Below are positions 18,064-26,208 of a DNA stretch of 59,232 nt, one piece after another; the stretch's first letter is position 1, and each line of letters begins with the position of its first letter. The notes below the pieces were generated by a model. That model saw nothing but the letters and a program-made list of their open reading frames with translations. It was not told the DNA's origin and made no database searches. The DNA comes from Candidatus Adiutrix sp. GTDB taxonomy: Bacteria > Desulfobacterota > Desulfarculia > Adiutricales > Adiutricaceae. The stretch spans positions 1-59,232 of the forward strand of contig JAISFR010000013.1 of NCBI GenBank assembly GCA_031263565.1, given 5' to 3'. A program made the position numbers and the translations under genes.

Positions 18064-19329
18064 CTAATTGCCCAAACTGGAAACATACGGCTCTTTGTAA
18101 CCCAAGGTTTCCAGCCGCACCTTGGCCGCATCGGCATCCTGCCGGGTGGCGAAATGGCCGACCCTCACCGGCCAGCGCTTAGTAGCCGCGTTCTCGTAGA
18201 AATAAGCGGTGAAACCCTGCTGTTCCAGACGGGCCACCCGCCGCCTGGCTTCCTCTTCACTGAAAACCAAATCCACCTGAACCGCAAACTTGCCCTCCCC
18301 GCTGCTGGGGCTGAGCATGGACTGACTGTCCTCGGCTTCACCGGCGCCGGGGAGCACGGCCGGCGGATAATACTCGTCGTCGAATTCCGGTTCGGCGCCC
18401 TCGGCCAGAGTCTGCCCCTCGTCAGCGGCCAGGGCCGGCGGGTAATTCTCTTCCTCAAAGAAAGAAGCGGCCGGAGCGCCGCTGCTGGAATTCGGCACGG
18501 CCCAGCGGCCGCTGCCGGCGCTTATACTTTCAGCCGCCGGCAGATTCACTCGGGCCTGGGCCCGGGAAGCCTGATCCAGGGAACCGCTTTCCCCGGCCCC
18601 TTCAGAATCCAGGGGCGGGGGAGTCCAGCCGGGCCAGTTCCAGACCGGATAGGGTTCCTCATCTTCCGCGGCCGGGCTTTGCCCCTCGGCGTTCAGGTCC
18701 GTTTCCGGGGGCGGCGGGGTATAGTCGAATTCATCGCTTTCGTAAGGCTCCGAAGGCACGGGCGCCATGGATCGAGGAATGGGCGGCGGAGGAATGGGCG
18801 CCTCGGAGGCCGGAGCCCCGGGCGCTTCCGCGGCGACCGTCGTCGGCTGACCCGGATCCTGCTCCAGAACCACTTCCGGTTCGCTGCGGGCTCCGAAACC
18901 CGCCAGGTCTTCCACCCAGACCACCAGGTCGCGGCCCCAGCCGGATTGCAAAAAATTGCCCCGGCCGGCCACCACTCCCAAAATAAAGACCCAGCCCAGA
19001 ACAAAGAGCAGAATTAAAACCTGCACAATAGTATGAATCAGCGATGTTTTGGGCCGGCCGACGGCCGGGGCCGCCGAAGGCCGGCGAGCCGGAAGGGCGG
19101 CCGGGCCGCCGCCCGAGGTGACGATCCGCCCCTCTTCCATCACTTCGCTGGGGTCGACCAGATCCGGCGAAAGCTCGTCGACGGATTCCTCCGGGAAGGG
19201 CGGAATGAACTGTTCGGAAAGGATTTCCTCAACGCGTTCCAAAGTCTGGTCACGCTGGCTGAGCCCGCTGGTCTCGTCATATGGCGGAAAGTTGAGGCGC
19301 CGTTTGGGGAGTCGATTGCCGTTCATCAT
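18064..19329 (-). CDS. SPOR-domain membrane protein
   Basis: 421 residues. A cytoplasmic N-terminus of about 95 residues is followed by one transmembrane helix (VQVLILLFVLGWVFILGVVA), a long acidic, Pro-rich periplasmic stretch of about 200 residues, and a C-terminal SPOR domain (GKFAVQVDLVFSEEEARRRV to the end, with VRVGHFATRQDADAA). SPOR domains bind denuded peptidoglycan at the septum, so a division-site or envelope role is likely. The gene lies 37 bases upstream of the glycosyltransferase start on the same strand. The linker is low-complexity and its exact register is uninformative. Confidence 0.85.
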   Translation of the reverse strand: MMNGNRLPKRRLNFPPYDETSGLSQRDQTLERVEEILSEQFIPPFPEESVDELSPDLVDPSEVMEEGRIVTSGGGPAALPARRPSAAPAVGRPKTSLIHTIVQVLILLFVLGWVFILGVVAGRGNFLQSGWGRDLVVWVEDLAGFGARSEPEVVLEQDPGQPTTVAAEAPGAPASEAPIPPPPIPRSMAPVPSEPYESDEFDYTPPPPETDLNAEGQSPAAEDEEPYPVWNWPGWTPPPLDSEGAGESGSLDQASRAQARVNLPAAESISAGSGRWAVPNSSSGAPAASFFEEENYPPALAADEGQTLAEGAEPEFDDEYYPPAVLPGAGEAEDSQSMLSPSSGEGKFAVQVDLVFSEEEARRRVARLEQQGFTAYFYENAATKRWPVRVGHFATRQDADAAKVRLETLGYKEPYVSSLGN

Positions 19330-19560
19330 ATTTTATATTCGCCTTCCGAAATTCAAAGTGCGAATGCCGCCCACCAGCGGCCCTCCGGGCTGTTCAGATT
19401 CCACACCCGGAGCAGGATCGCGATCAAATATGAGCACCAAAGCCGAAGCGGCTGAAAAATGTAAATGTCCCTGATTTTGTCTTCCTGCTAATAATACATA
19501 CTACATACGGTCCGGGGTTTCAAGTCCGACTTGCGCCGACCGGCTCCGGGCCTTAAAAAA

Positions 19561-20292
19561 TCAGGCGATTTTTTCTAAAAAGAGCAAGGCTTCCTCAACC
19601 GTCAGATTGTCGGCCGGGCCCAGGGAGCGCACCCGCCCGCTTTCCAGGCCGAAGCCCCGGGTCACGGCCACCTCGTTTTCCAGGCCCCAGTCCAGAAAGT
19701 CGGCCAGGGTGAAAAGGTGAATGTTGGGGGTATCGTGCCAGCCGTAGGGCAGGCCCCGGGTCATGGGCATCCGCCCCCGCATGGTCAGATCGAAACGCAC
19801 CCGCCAGTGGCCGAAATTGGGAAAGGAGATGATGCCCCGGCGGCCCACCCGCAGCATTTCGGTCAGCACGGTCAACGGGGCCTTGAGGGTCTGGAGGGTG
19901 CTTTCCAGAATAACGTAGTCAAAGCTCTGGTCGGCGAAGTCGCCCAAACCCTGGTCCAGGTCGATATTCAGGACCGGCACGCCCCGCTCAATGCTTTTGA
20001 CCACGGCCAGGGGGTCCAGCTCCACCCCCTGCCCCCGGACGTTCAGGGTTTTGATGAGCTTGGCCAAAAGGTCGCCGTCGCCGCAGCCCAGATCCAGAAC
20101 CGAGGCCCCCCGGGGCAGTTCGTCGAGGATGACCTGATCCTGCCAGCGACCGATCAGGTCGGGGGACTCCTCGTAACTGTTCATCAGGGCCAGCATCCTG
20201 GCCACCAGTGAGGAATCAATGTTGTCGGCGGCAAAAGCCTTAAGTTCCCGGAGGCTGGGGCCGGACCGGACCGTTTCTTTCGGGTCGCTCAT
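19561..20292 (-). CDS. metW: Methionine biosynthesis protein MetW
   Basis: 243 residues. VLDLGCGDGDLLAKL near residue 67 is the SAM-binding methyltransferase motif, with GVELDPLAVVKSIERGV and FDYVILESTLQTL as in MetW. ISFPNFGHWRVRFDL and GLPYGWHDTPNIHLFTLADF are near-invariant in the family. MetW partners MetX in homoserine O-acylation in many proteobacteria. Here it follows metX by 10 bases on the same strand. An N-terminal extension of about 45 residues relative to typical MetW is present. Confidence 0.93.
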   Translation of the reverse strand: MSDPKETVRSGPSLRELKAFAADNIDSSLVARMLALMNSYEESPDLIGRWQDQVILDELPRGASVLDLGCGDGDLLAKLIKTLNVRGQGVELDPLAVVKSIERGVPVLNIDLDQGLGDFADQSFDYVILESTLQTLKAPLTVLTEMLRVGRRGIISFPNFGHWRVRFDLTMRGRMPMTRGLPYGWHDTPNIHLFTLADFLDWGLENEVAVTRGFGLESGRVRSLGPADNLTVEEALLFLEKIA

Positions 20293-20302
20293 GGGTGATC
20301 CT

Positions 20303-21496
20303 TCAGTGTCGCAGAAAACTGTCGATCAGGCGGCTGACGGTCTCGGTCTCAACCAGGAAGGCGTCGTGCCCGTAGTGGGAGGGAATGTCCACATAGGTGA
20401 CCGAGCGCCCGGCCCGACACATGGCCTGAACGAATTCCCGGCAGAGTTCCGGGGGAAAGAGCCAGTCCGAGGAAAAGGAGACCACCAGACTGCGGGCCTT
20501 GATCAGGGCGGCCGCCCGGACCAGATCGCCATCGCCCCAGGCGGAGGCGTCGTAATAGTCCATGGACCTGGTGATGTAGAGATAGCTGTTGGCGTCGTAA
20601 CGCCGCACAAAGCTCTCGCCCTGGTGCCGAAGATAGCTTTCCACCTCGAATTCCACCCCGGTGGGGGTAAAGTCAGGGGCGCTTTTGTCCTGGAGCCGGC
20701 GGCCGAACTTGTGGCCCATGCTCTCTTCCGACAGATAGGTGATGTGGGCCAGCATGCGGGCCGCGGCCAGGCCCATCAGCGGCGGGGAGCCGTCGTAATA
20801 ATCCCCGCCGTTGAAATTGGGGTCGTTGATGATGCTGTGGCGGGCCACGGAGTTGAAGCCCAGGCCCTGGGCGGTGATGCGGTAAGCCGCCGAAAGGATG
20901 ATCAGACGGCGCACCATCTCCGGTCGGCTGAGGGCGATTTCCAGGGCCTGCTGGCCGCCGACCGAGCCGCCGACGACCGCATACAGGCTGGCGATGCCCA
21001 GGCGGTCCAGAAGCATCAACTGCAAACGGGCCCAGTCGCCCACGGTGACCACCGGAAAAGTGAGGCCGTAGGGCCGGCCGGTGACCGGGTTCAGGCTCAT
21101 AGGCCCGGTGGAGCCGTAGCAGCTGCCGATGACGTTGGCGCAGACCACGAAAAAACGGCGGGTGTCGATGGGTTTACCGGGGCCGACCAGTTCGTCCCAC
21201 CAGCCGGGCTTGTTTTTCCGATAGTCCCTTAAGGGACCGCTGGGGTCGCTGTCCCAGCCGGCCAGATGGGCGTCACCGGTCAGGGCGTGGCAGACCACGA
21301 TGGCGTTGTCTTTGGCGGCCGACAGTTGGCCATAGCTTTCGTATTCGATCTCCACCGGAGCCAGAAGGCCGCCGGCTTCCAGCTTCAGGGGCGAATCCGG
21401 GTCGAAAAGCACAATCTTTTCGGCCCGGGTGTAGCCCACCGACTGGGGATGTTCCGGTCCGTGAACCGGCCGGTTGGAAGGTCCGTCAACGCTCAT
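20303..21496 (-). CDS. metX: Homoserine O-acetyltransferase (or succinyltransferase)
   Basis: 397 residues, alpha/beta-hydrolase fold. It acylates L-homoserine as the first step specific to methionine synthesis. VVCHALTGDAHLAG is the oxyanion region, VVGGSVGGQQALEIAL holds the nucleophile Ser (usual GGSMGGMQ). SFSSDWLFPPE gives the acid Asp and SHYGHDAFLVE the His. Together with metW it forms an operon behind a good sigma-70 promoter (21547-21575). Acetyl versus succinyl specificity cannot be read safely from these motifs. Confidence 0.95.
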   Translation of the reverse strand: MSVDGPSNRPVHGPEHPQSVGYTRAEKIVLFDPDSPLKLEAGGLLAPVEIEYESYGQLSAAKDNAIVVCHALTGDAHLAGWDSDPSGPLRDYRKNKPGWWDELVGPGKPIDTRRFFVVCANVIGSCYGSTGPMSLNPVTGRPYGLTFPVVTVGDWARLQLMLLDRLGIASLYAVVGGSVGGQQALEIALSRPEMVRRLIILSAAYRITAQGLGFNSVARHSIINDPNFNGGDYYDGSPPLMGLAAARMLAHITYLSEESMGHKFGRRLQDKSAPDFTPTGVEFEVESYLRHQGESFVRRYDANSYLYITRSMDYYDASAWGDGDLVRAAALIKARSLVVSFSSDWLFPPELCREFVQAMCRAGRSVTYVDIPSHYGHDAFLVETETVSRLIDSFLRH

Positions 21497-21546
21497 GAAA
21501 GGGCAGATCCTTGGGGGCCTGAAAGGCCTGTTGTTTTATCCTGTCT

Positions 21547-21575
21547 ATTATAAGACTATTTCAGTTCTTTGTCCA
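21547..21575 (-). promoter_or_regulatory. Sigma-70 promoter of metX-metW
   Basis: Minus strand TGGACA (21570-21575), 17-base spacer, TATAAT (21547-21552). The expected start lies near 21540, leaving a leader of about 44 bases before the metX ATG. The leader holds only a 5-bp hairpin (21516-21528). Confidence 0.7.
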
Positions 21576-21699
21576 CCAGGGCGTGTCTTTGTGTCTTTGG
21601 GTGCGGCTTGAATCTCATGGTTGGAAGCAGTAAAATTACAGTTCCTGCGGTCTAATATTAATGATAATAAGGACGGCGGTTCGGGATGATGGCGTATTT

Positions 21700-22401
21700 C
21701 TAAAGGCGTCCGGCAAACATCATTCCAAGAGGCACTGCAAAAATTTTGTCGCTCATGGGAATAAGCTCCCGGCCGGTGTAGACGATAAGTCCCCGGACGA
21801 AATGGTCACCCAGGGCCTCGCGTAATGAAACCAGGCCTTTGATGTCATGTGAGGCCACGCTGGCGGCGAGCTTCACTTCCACGGCGGCCACGCGCCCGGC
21901 CCGGTCTTCCAGAACGACATCAACCTCTTCGCCGCCTTGGGAACGGTAGTGGTACAGCGACACCGGGTGTTCCGTCCAGCCGCTTTGCTTCAGCAACTCT
22001 CCGGCGACGAAAGATTCCAGAAGCCGCCCGGCCAACATCGGGTCGTCGGCCAGGCGTTCCGAGTCCGCCCCGCAGAGATGGCAGGCCAGGCCGGAATCGC
22101 AGACATGAATTTTGGGCGACTTTACCAGCCGCTTGCTCAGATTACTCGACCAGGCCGGCAGGAACCAAATGAGAAACAAAGCCTCCAACAGGGGAATATA
22201 GCGGGCGAGAGTGCTGACCGGCATCCCCACACTGCGAGCCAGTTCAGCCTGATTGTGCAGAGTGCCGGAGCGGGCGCCTAAGAGGCGCAGAAGACGGATA
22301 AGACCGCTGATGTCCCGGATGTTGGCCATGTCGCGAACATCGCGCTCTACCAGGGCGGTGATAGCGGAAGAGGTGTGCGCTTCGGGATTTCTACGCCAGA
22401 A
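21700..22401 (-). pseudogene. C-terminal remnant of an AAA ATPase / DUF4143 protein
   Basis: The frame from the ATG at 22329 encodes 209 residues, but the family signature starts before it. Reading upstream in frame gives TALVERDVRDMANIRD, the conserved ERDVR segment joining the ATPase to DUF4143. The frame then meets a TGA at 22402-22404. Intact family members are about 400 residues with a Walker A ATPase at the front; that half is absent. The remaining part holds the winged-helix region (GMPVSTLARYIPLLEALFLI) and the nuclease-like DUF4143 end (GEEVDVVLEDRAGRVAAVEVK). These genes are mobile and of unclear function. It lies just past the 3' end of tRNA-Pro. Confidence 0.75.
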
Positions 22402-22562
22402 TCAGGGGCAAAAGCAATCTTTCGCAAAAGGCCATTACCGCCGTGGCCAGAGAAAGCTTTTAATCGTCAGCGGAACTCTACTCATACTTTGGGGAAGGTT
22501 CAGTCAAGAGTCTTCGGAACGGCCGTCGTTTTTCTGGTGGGTGCCAGCCAGTTGAAACAATC

Positions 22563-22597
22563 TCAAGGGGTTAGACCTTTATGGCCTAACCCCTTGA
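22563..22597 (-). terminator. Stem-loop after tRNA-Pro
   Basis: tcaaggggttag (22563-22574) and ctaaccccttga (22586-22597) form a perfect 12-bp stem with an 11-base loop, seven bases beyond the tRNA 3' end. A T-rich stretch follows only weakly on the minus strand, so termination or tRNA processing are both possible. Confidence 0.5.
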
Positions 22598-22603
22598 TTT
22601 AAG

Positions 22604-22680
22604 TGGTCGGGACGACTGGATTTGAACCAGCGACCCCCTGAACCCCATTCAGGTGCGCTACCAGACTGCGCCACGTCCCG
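22604..22680 (-). tRNA. tRNA-Pro (anticodon GGG)
   Basis: 77 bases with encoded CCA. Acceptor CGGGACG pairs with CGTCCCG. The anticodon stem is CCTGA/TCAGG around loop ATGGGGT, giving GGG, the same loop as the enterobacterial tRNA-Pro(GGG). The T arm reads GGTTCAAATCC. It reads CCC and CCU proline codons. Confidence 0.95.
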
Positions 22681-22690
22681 CAAATAAGGG

Positions 22691-22719
22691 AATATAGCCG
22701 ATCATGTTTTGGATGTCAA
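22691..22719 (-). promoter_or_regulatory. Sigma-70 promoter of tRNA-Pro
   Basis: Minus strand TTGACA (22714-22719), 17-base spacer, TATATT (22691-22696), with the expected start about four bases before the mature tRNA 5' end. Confidence 0.75.
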
Positions 22720-22748
22720 CTATAATTTTAAATCCCTTTCAAAGTGCA

Positions 22749-22776
22749 TTGCCTTTTTCACATCATATCATATAAT
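22749..22776 (+). promoter_or_regulatory. Candidate promoter reading toward the CorC-type gene
   Basis: TTGCCT (22749-22754), 16-base spacer, TATAAT (22771-22776). A transcript from here would run through the MITE at 22808-22981 before reaching the gene start at 23082. Confidence 0.4.
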
Positions 22777-22798
22777 GAAGAAACAGGGCATGACCTTT

Positions 22799-22990
22799 GT
22801 ATCACAGCAGCAATTCTCAAAGTAGCTTTCCATCTTCAAGTGCTCTGGTCATAGCCGGGCAAAAAGTGCGATTTTTGCCCGGCAGGGGACGGATCGGCCG
22901 ACCTGGCCGGTCGCTCCGCTCCGTCGCCCTCTCCGGGGCGACCGGCTATTTCTATAATCGGGCCTACTTTGAGAATTGCCGGTATCACAG
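22799..22990. mobile_element. Putative 174-bp MITE with 9-bp target duplication
   Basis: The element is 22808-22981. Its ends CAGCAATTCTCAAAGTAG (22808-22825) and, inverted, CGGCAATTCTCAAAGTAG (22964-22981) match at 17 of 18 positions. It is flanked on both sides by a perfect direct repeat GTATCACAG (22799-22807 and 22982-22990), as expected for a target-site duplication. The interior holds no gene but two perfect hairpins: 22854-22883 (12-bp stem, loop gtgcga) and 22906-22946 (9-bp arms gccggtcgc/gcgaccggc). A non-autonomous transposon mobilised in trans fits best. As RNA it would fold into a three-way junction within the leader of the downstream gene. Confidence 0.75.
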
Positions 22991-23081
22991 GCTCAAATGA
23001 TCAGGTCGCCGAAAACCGCGCCCTGACCCGAAAACTGATTGCTTGGAACGGTAATACTCAAAAATAAGGTTTTTGCGCAAA

Positions 23082-24404
23082 ATGAACACAGCCATCATGC
23101 TCGGCGCCGCGATTTTACTGGTGCTGATGAACGGCCTTTTCGTGGCCGCGGAATTCGCCTTTGTCAAGATCCGGCCAACCCGCCTGGAAGTTCTGGCCCG
23201 GGAGGGCGACCAGCGGGCCCAGGCCGCTCTCTTCGGCCGGGAAAATCTCGACGCCTACCTCTCAGTCTGCCAGTTGGGCATCACCCTGTCCAGCCTGGGG
23301 CTGGGCTGGCTGGGGGAACCGGCCGTGGCCGCCCTGCTCCGGCCCCTCTTCATCGCCCTGGGCGTTTCCAGCCCCGCCCTGATGCAGACTCTGTCGGTGG
23401 TGGCCGGCTTTTCCATCATCACCTTCGCCCATGTGGTCTTCGGTGAACTGGCCCCCAAGACCATCTCCATCCGGGCGGCCGAGGCCACGGTTCTGCTGCT
23501 GTCCAGACCCATGCGCTTCTTCTATTTCCTCTTTCTGCCGGGAGTCAAGGTCCTCAACGCGGCGGCCAACCTGACCGTCCGGCTGGCGGGCGCGGCCGAT
23601 CTTCACTCCCTCGAGGCCCATTCCACCGACGAACTGAAGATCCTCATCGCCGAATCCAAGGCCGGCGGGCAACTGGACGAAGACGAAGAGCGCTTCGTCA
23701 ACAATATTTTCAACCTCGACCGCCGCTACGCCCGGGACATCATGGTCCACCGCACCCGGGTCTCGGCCCTGTCCACCGGCCAGACGGTGGCCGAGGCCAT
23801 TGAAGTGACCCTGGAAAAAGGCTACACCCGATTTCCCCTGTACCGGGAAGGCGACAAGGACGACGTGCTGGGCTTCCTGCACGTCAAGGACCTGTTGAAG
23901 CAGCCCCCGGACGAGACCCTGAAGGGTTTCGCCCGGCCGGCCCTCTACATTTACGACCACCTGCCCATTGACGAAGTTCTGGAGCATATGCGGGGCGAAA
24001 ACCAGCAGTTCGCCCTGGTCTGGGACGAATACGGCAGTTGGCAGGGCCTGATCACCATGGAGGACGTGCTGGAGGCCATTGTCGGCTACCTTCAGGACGA
24101 GTTCGACCATGAGGAACCCAAGGTCAGCCCCCGGGCCGACGGCGCCTTTATTGTGGACAGCACCGTCTCCCCGGATGAACTGAAGGCCTGTCTGCCCCTG
24201 GAACTGGGGCCGGACGCCGAGGAGCACTACCACAGCCTGGCCGCCCTTCTGGTGGAAAAATTCGGCGAACTGCCTCAGGAGGGGGATTCCCTGGAACTCT
24301 ACAACGTTAAATTCACGGTGCTGAAAATCGACGGACACACCATCAGCAAGCTTCTGGTCAGGTCCCTGGACGAGAAGCCGCCGAAAACTCTTGAAGACCA
24401 ATGA
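23082..24404 (+). CDS. CorC/HlyC-type membrane protein (CNNM-CBS-CorC domains)
   Basis: 440 residues from the ATG at 23082; a TTG three codons earlier is possible but sits too close to the aagg ribosome site. Residues 1-185 form the CNNM (DUF21) membrane domain with four hydrophobic segments and FVAAEFAFVKIRPTRLE, GELAPKTISIRAAE. Two CBS domains follow (MVHRTRVSALSTGQTVAEAI; FARPALYIYDHLPIDEVLEH with WDEYGSWQGLITMEDVLEAI), then the CorC_HlyC domain near residues 355-435 (DGAFIVDSTVSPDELKACL). Family members are tied to Mg2+/Co2+ efflux or Mg2+ homeostasis. It stands alone, convergent with pspC. Confidence 0.92.
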   Translation: MNTAIMLGAAILLVLMNGLFVAAEFAFVKIRPTRLEVLAREGDQRAQAALFGRENLDAYLSVCQLGITLSSLGLGWLGEPAVAALLRPLFIALGVSSPALMQTLSVVAGFSIITFAHVVFGELAPKTISIRAAEATVLLLSRPMRFFYFLFLPGVKVLNAAANLTVRLAGAADLHSLEAHSTDELKILIAESKAGGQLDEDEERFVNNIFNLDRRYARDIMVHRTRVSALSTGQTVAEAIEVTLEKGYTRFPLYREGDKDDVLGFLHVKDLLKQPPDETLKGFARPALYIYDHLPIDEVLEHMRGENQQFALVWDEYGSWQGLITMEDVLEAIVGYLQDEFDHEEPKVSPRADGAFIVDSTVSPDELKACLPLELGPDAEEHYHSLAALLVEKFGELPQEGDSLELYNVKFTVLKIDGHTISKLLVRSLDEKPPKTLEDQ

Positions 24405-24438
24405 AATTCCCTGTCGGGTCCGCCCCCCCGGAAAAGTT

Positions 24439-24855
24439 CTAAAACTTCCTCTGCCAGGCGTATTCCCTGGAAGTGACGAAATCCTCCAGGCGGCGCATCC
24501 TCTTTTCCACGCCCCGGGCCCGGCGGCTCAACTGTTCCATGGCCGCCGACGGGTCGAGCTGGGTCTGGAGCCAGATGTCCCGCTCCTCCTGGGTATCCAG
24601 GCGCTCGGCCGGGGCCGGACTCATGATCAGGGCGGCGGCCAGGTAGGCGATGACGGTCGGCCAGAAGAAGAGGAAAACCGTGGCCAGGATCAGGATCAGC
24701 CGCACCAGGCCCACCGGCCAGCCGAAATAGCCGGCCAGGCCCTTGGCCACCCCGAAGATGACCCCGTCGTTGGCCCGGAAAGGCCCGTAAGTCTTGAGCT
24801 GGGCAGTGAAGCCGCGCCGGCCCCGGGGTTCGTAGTCTTTAAAGCGATCGGTCAT
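24439..24855 (-). CDS. pspC: PspC-domain membrane protein
   Basis: 138 residues. The PspC domain spans about residues 25-80: ANDGVIFGVAKGLAGYFGWP is the family signature, followed by two hydrophobic stretches (LVRLILILATVFLFFWPTVI and the YLAAALIM end). The C-terminal half is a charged helix (LSRRARGVEKRMRRLEDFV). In the phage-shock system PspC senses inner-membrane stress and, with PspB, draws PspA away from its partner. It overlaps the upstream pspB-like gene by 17 bases. Confidence 0.9.
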   Translation of the reverse strand: MTDRFKDYEPRGRRGFTAQLKTYGPFRANDGVIFGVAKGLAGYFGWPVGLVRLILILATVFLFFWPTVIAYLAAALIMSPAPAERLDTQEERDIWLQTQLDPSAAMEQLSRRARGVEKRMRRLEDFVTSREYAWQRKF

Positions 24856-25087
24856 GCTCTCCTCCCTTCCGGGAACTGTCGGTCGACAGGATGATATCTT
24901 CCAGAGCGCTCAGGCGGGTTTCCAGAGCGCTCAGAGTTCTTTCCAGGTGACGGGCAGCCTCCAGGGTCCGGGCCCGCTCGGCCCGGGCGTCGGGCCCGCT
25001 GAAAACCTTGAGCGCCAGCACGATGAAGCCGATGGCGATGAGGATCAGGGGCAGCCCAATGATCAGAAATAAGACGGCGACTCCCAT
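24839..25087 (-). CDS. pspB: PspB-like small membrane protein
   Basis: 82 residues: an N-terminal membrane helix (VAVLFLIIGLPLILIAIGFI) and a cytoplasmic coiled coil (RTLEAARHLERTLSALETRL). Size, layout and position between pspA and pspC match PspB, though direct sequence similarity is weak. It would couple membrane stress to the PspA/PspC pair. Confidence 0.7.
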   Translation of the reverse strand: MGVAVLFLIIGLPLILIAIGFIVLALKVFSGPDARAERARTLEAARHLERTLSALETRLSALEDIILSTDSSRKGGEHDRSL

Positions 25088-25217
25088 GTTTGTCTCCTTC
25101 GGGTCTGACGGCCCGGGTTGTTTTCAATAAGTCAGGCCGTTAAAACAATATACCGGTAATATATCAGCCCTGATTTTTTTATTCCAATGGAATTATCCGG
25201 CGCCAGGCCTGGGGGAT

Positions 25218-25895
25218 TCATTTGTTCGAGAGGCGGTCTTTGAGCTCCCTGAGTTCCCGGGCCAGGGAGTCGTCAAGCTCGGCAAAGGCCCGCTCGCGCT
25301 CCTCTTGCCGGCTGTTGGCCGGGCGGCGGGCGCCGAATTCCAGCTCGGCTTCGGCCTCCAGCCTGTCCAGGCGGCTGTCCAGGCGTTCCAGCTTCAGACG
25401 GGCCCCGGTCAGGTCATAGCGCTTCATCTGGTCGGAAGCCTTCAGGCTCTTGGAGGCCCGCTGCTCCCGGTGACCCATGAGCTGTTCCTTTTCGCGGACC
25501 TGGGCCAGCTTGGCTTCCAACTGGTCGATCTCAGCCCGGTATTTCCCGACTACGCCGGCCAGGTCGGCCTCCTGGGTCCGGATCTCTTTCAAAAGATCCT
25601 CGGCGGCCCGCTTTTCCAGCAGAGCTTCCCTGGCCAGGTCATCCCGGCCTTTGGCGGCGGCGCTCTCGGCCCGGCCCAGCCACAGCGCCCTCTTTTCTTC
25701 AGCCTGGGCCAGGCGACGGCTGTTTTTGCTCTGGTCGGCCATGGCCTGGGCGCAGGCGGCCTTGATTTCCACCAGGGTGTCTTCCATTTCGGCGATGATG
25801 AGCTTGACCATCTTGGCCGGATTTTCGGCTTTATCGAGCATGGCGTTTAAATTGGAACTGATGATGTCGGCGAAACGGGAAAAAATGGACGGCAT
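25218..25895 (-). CDS. pspA: PspA/IM30-family phage shock protein
   Basis: 225 residues from the ATG at 25893-25895, preceded by aaggagcaagcc; an upstream in-frame start at 25925 would add only ten unconserved residues. The N-terminal amphipathic helix MPSIFSRFADIISSNLNAML is typical, then DKAENPAKMVKLIIAEMED and a coiled coil to the end. PspA coats stressed inner membrane as ESCRT-III-like oligomers and, in enterobacteria, inhibits the sigma-54 activator PspF. No pspF is seen nearby. A sigma-54-like promoter lies upstream (25981-25999). It is followed by pspB and pspC on the same strand. Confidence 0.93.
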   Translation of the reverse strand: MPSIFSRFADIISSNLNAMLDKAENPAKMVKLIIAEMEDTLVEIKAACAQAMADQSKNSRRLAQAEEKRALWLGRAESAAAKGRDDLAREALLEKRAAEDLLKEIRTQEADLAGVVGKYRAEIDQLEAKLAQVREKEQLMGHREQRASKSLKASDQMKRYDLTGARLKLERLDSRLDRLEAEAELEFGARRPANSRQEERERAFAELDDSLARELRELKDRLSNK

Positions 25896-25980
25896 GGCTT
25901 GCTCCTTTTCGGCCGGACATTTCATGACGGGCCGGGCCGCTTAAATTTTATAATTGACCTGCGGCGGTCAGTCAGGTATA

Positions 25981-25999
25981 GAGCAAGAGAAGGGCCAAA
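25981..25999 (-). promoter_or_regulatory. Sigma-54 (-24/-12) promoter for the psp genes
   Basis: On the minus strand TTGGCCCTTCTCTTGCT has GG (25995-25996) and GC (25983-25984) ten bases apart, exactly the sigma-54 layout, close to the consensus TGGCAC-N5-TTGC. The start would fall near 25971, about 76 bases before the pspA ATG. Sigma-54 control is the rule for psp operons in enterobacteria. The remaining part of the 313-base gap 25896-26208 shows nothing else clear. Confidence 0.6.
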
Positions 26000-26208
26000 A
26001 ATGTCAAAAGCGTTTTTTAAATCAACAATCTGTAATTATTTGATTAATTTCCTCAACCGCGCCAGGCGGGCTTCAATCTTGAACAGCCCTGATGACTTAT
26101 CAGGCTAAATATTATCCAAATAAAGCAATTTATTTCGTGGCTTTCGCCTTTTGACTTTCGGCCCGCTTTTGCCTACACTTATATAATCAGTCGGCTACGG
26201 AGCGAGAA

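Noticed and set aside
21497-21546. A SAM riboswitch ahead of metX
   Set aside because: The leader from the mapped-looking promoter is only about 44 bases and holds just a 5-bp hairpin; the SAM-II pseudoknot pattern is not seen.
23262-24401. A 379-residue open frame antisense to the CorC-type gene
   Set aside because: It has biased Gly/Gln/Val-rich composition, no recognisable domain, and mirrors a well-supported gene. Long antisense frames are expected at this GC content. The same holds for those opposite manC, kinase, argS and pgm.
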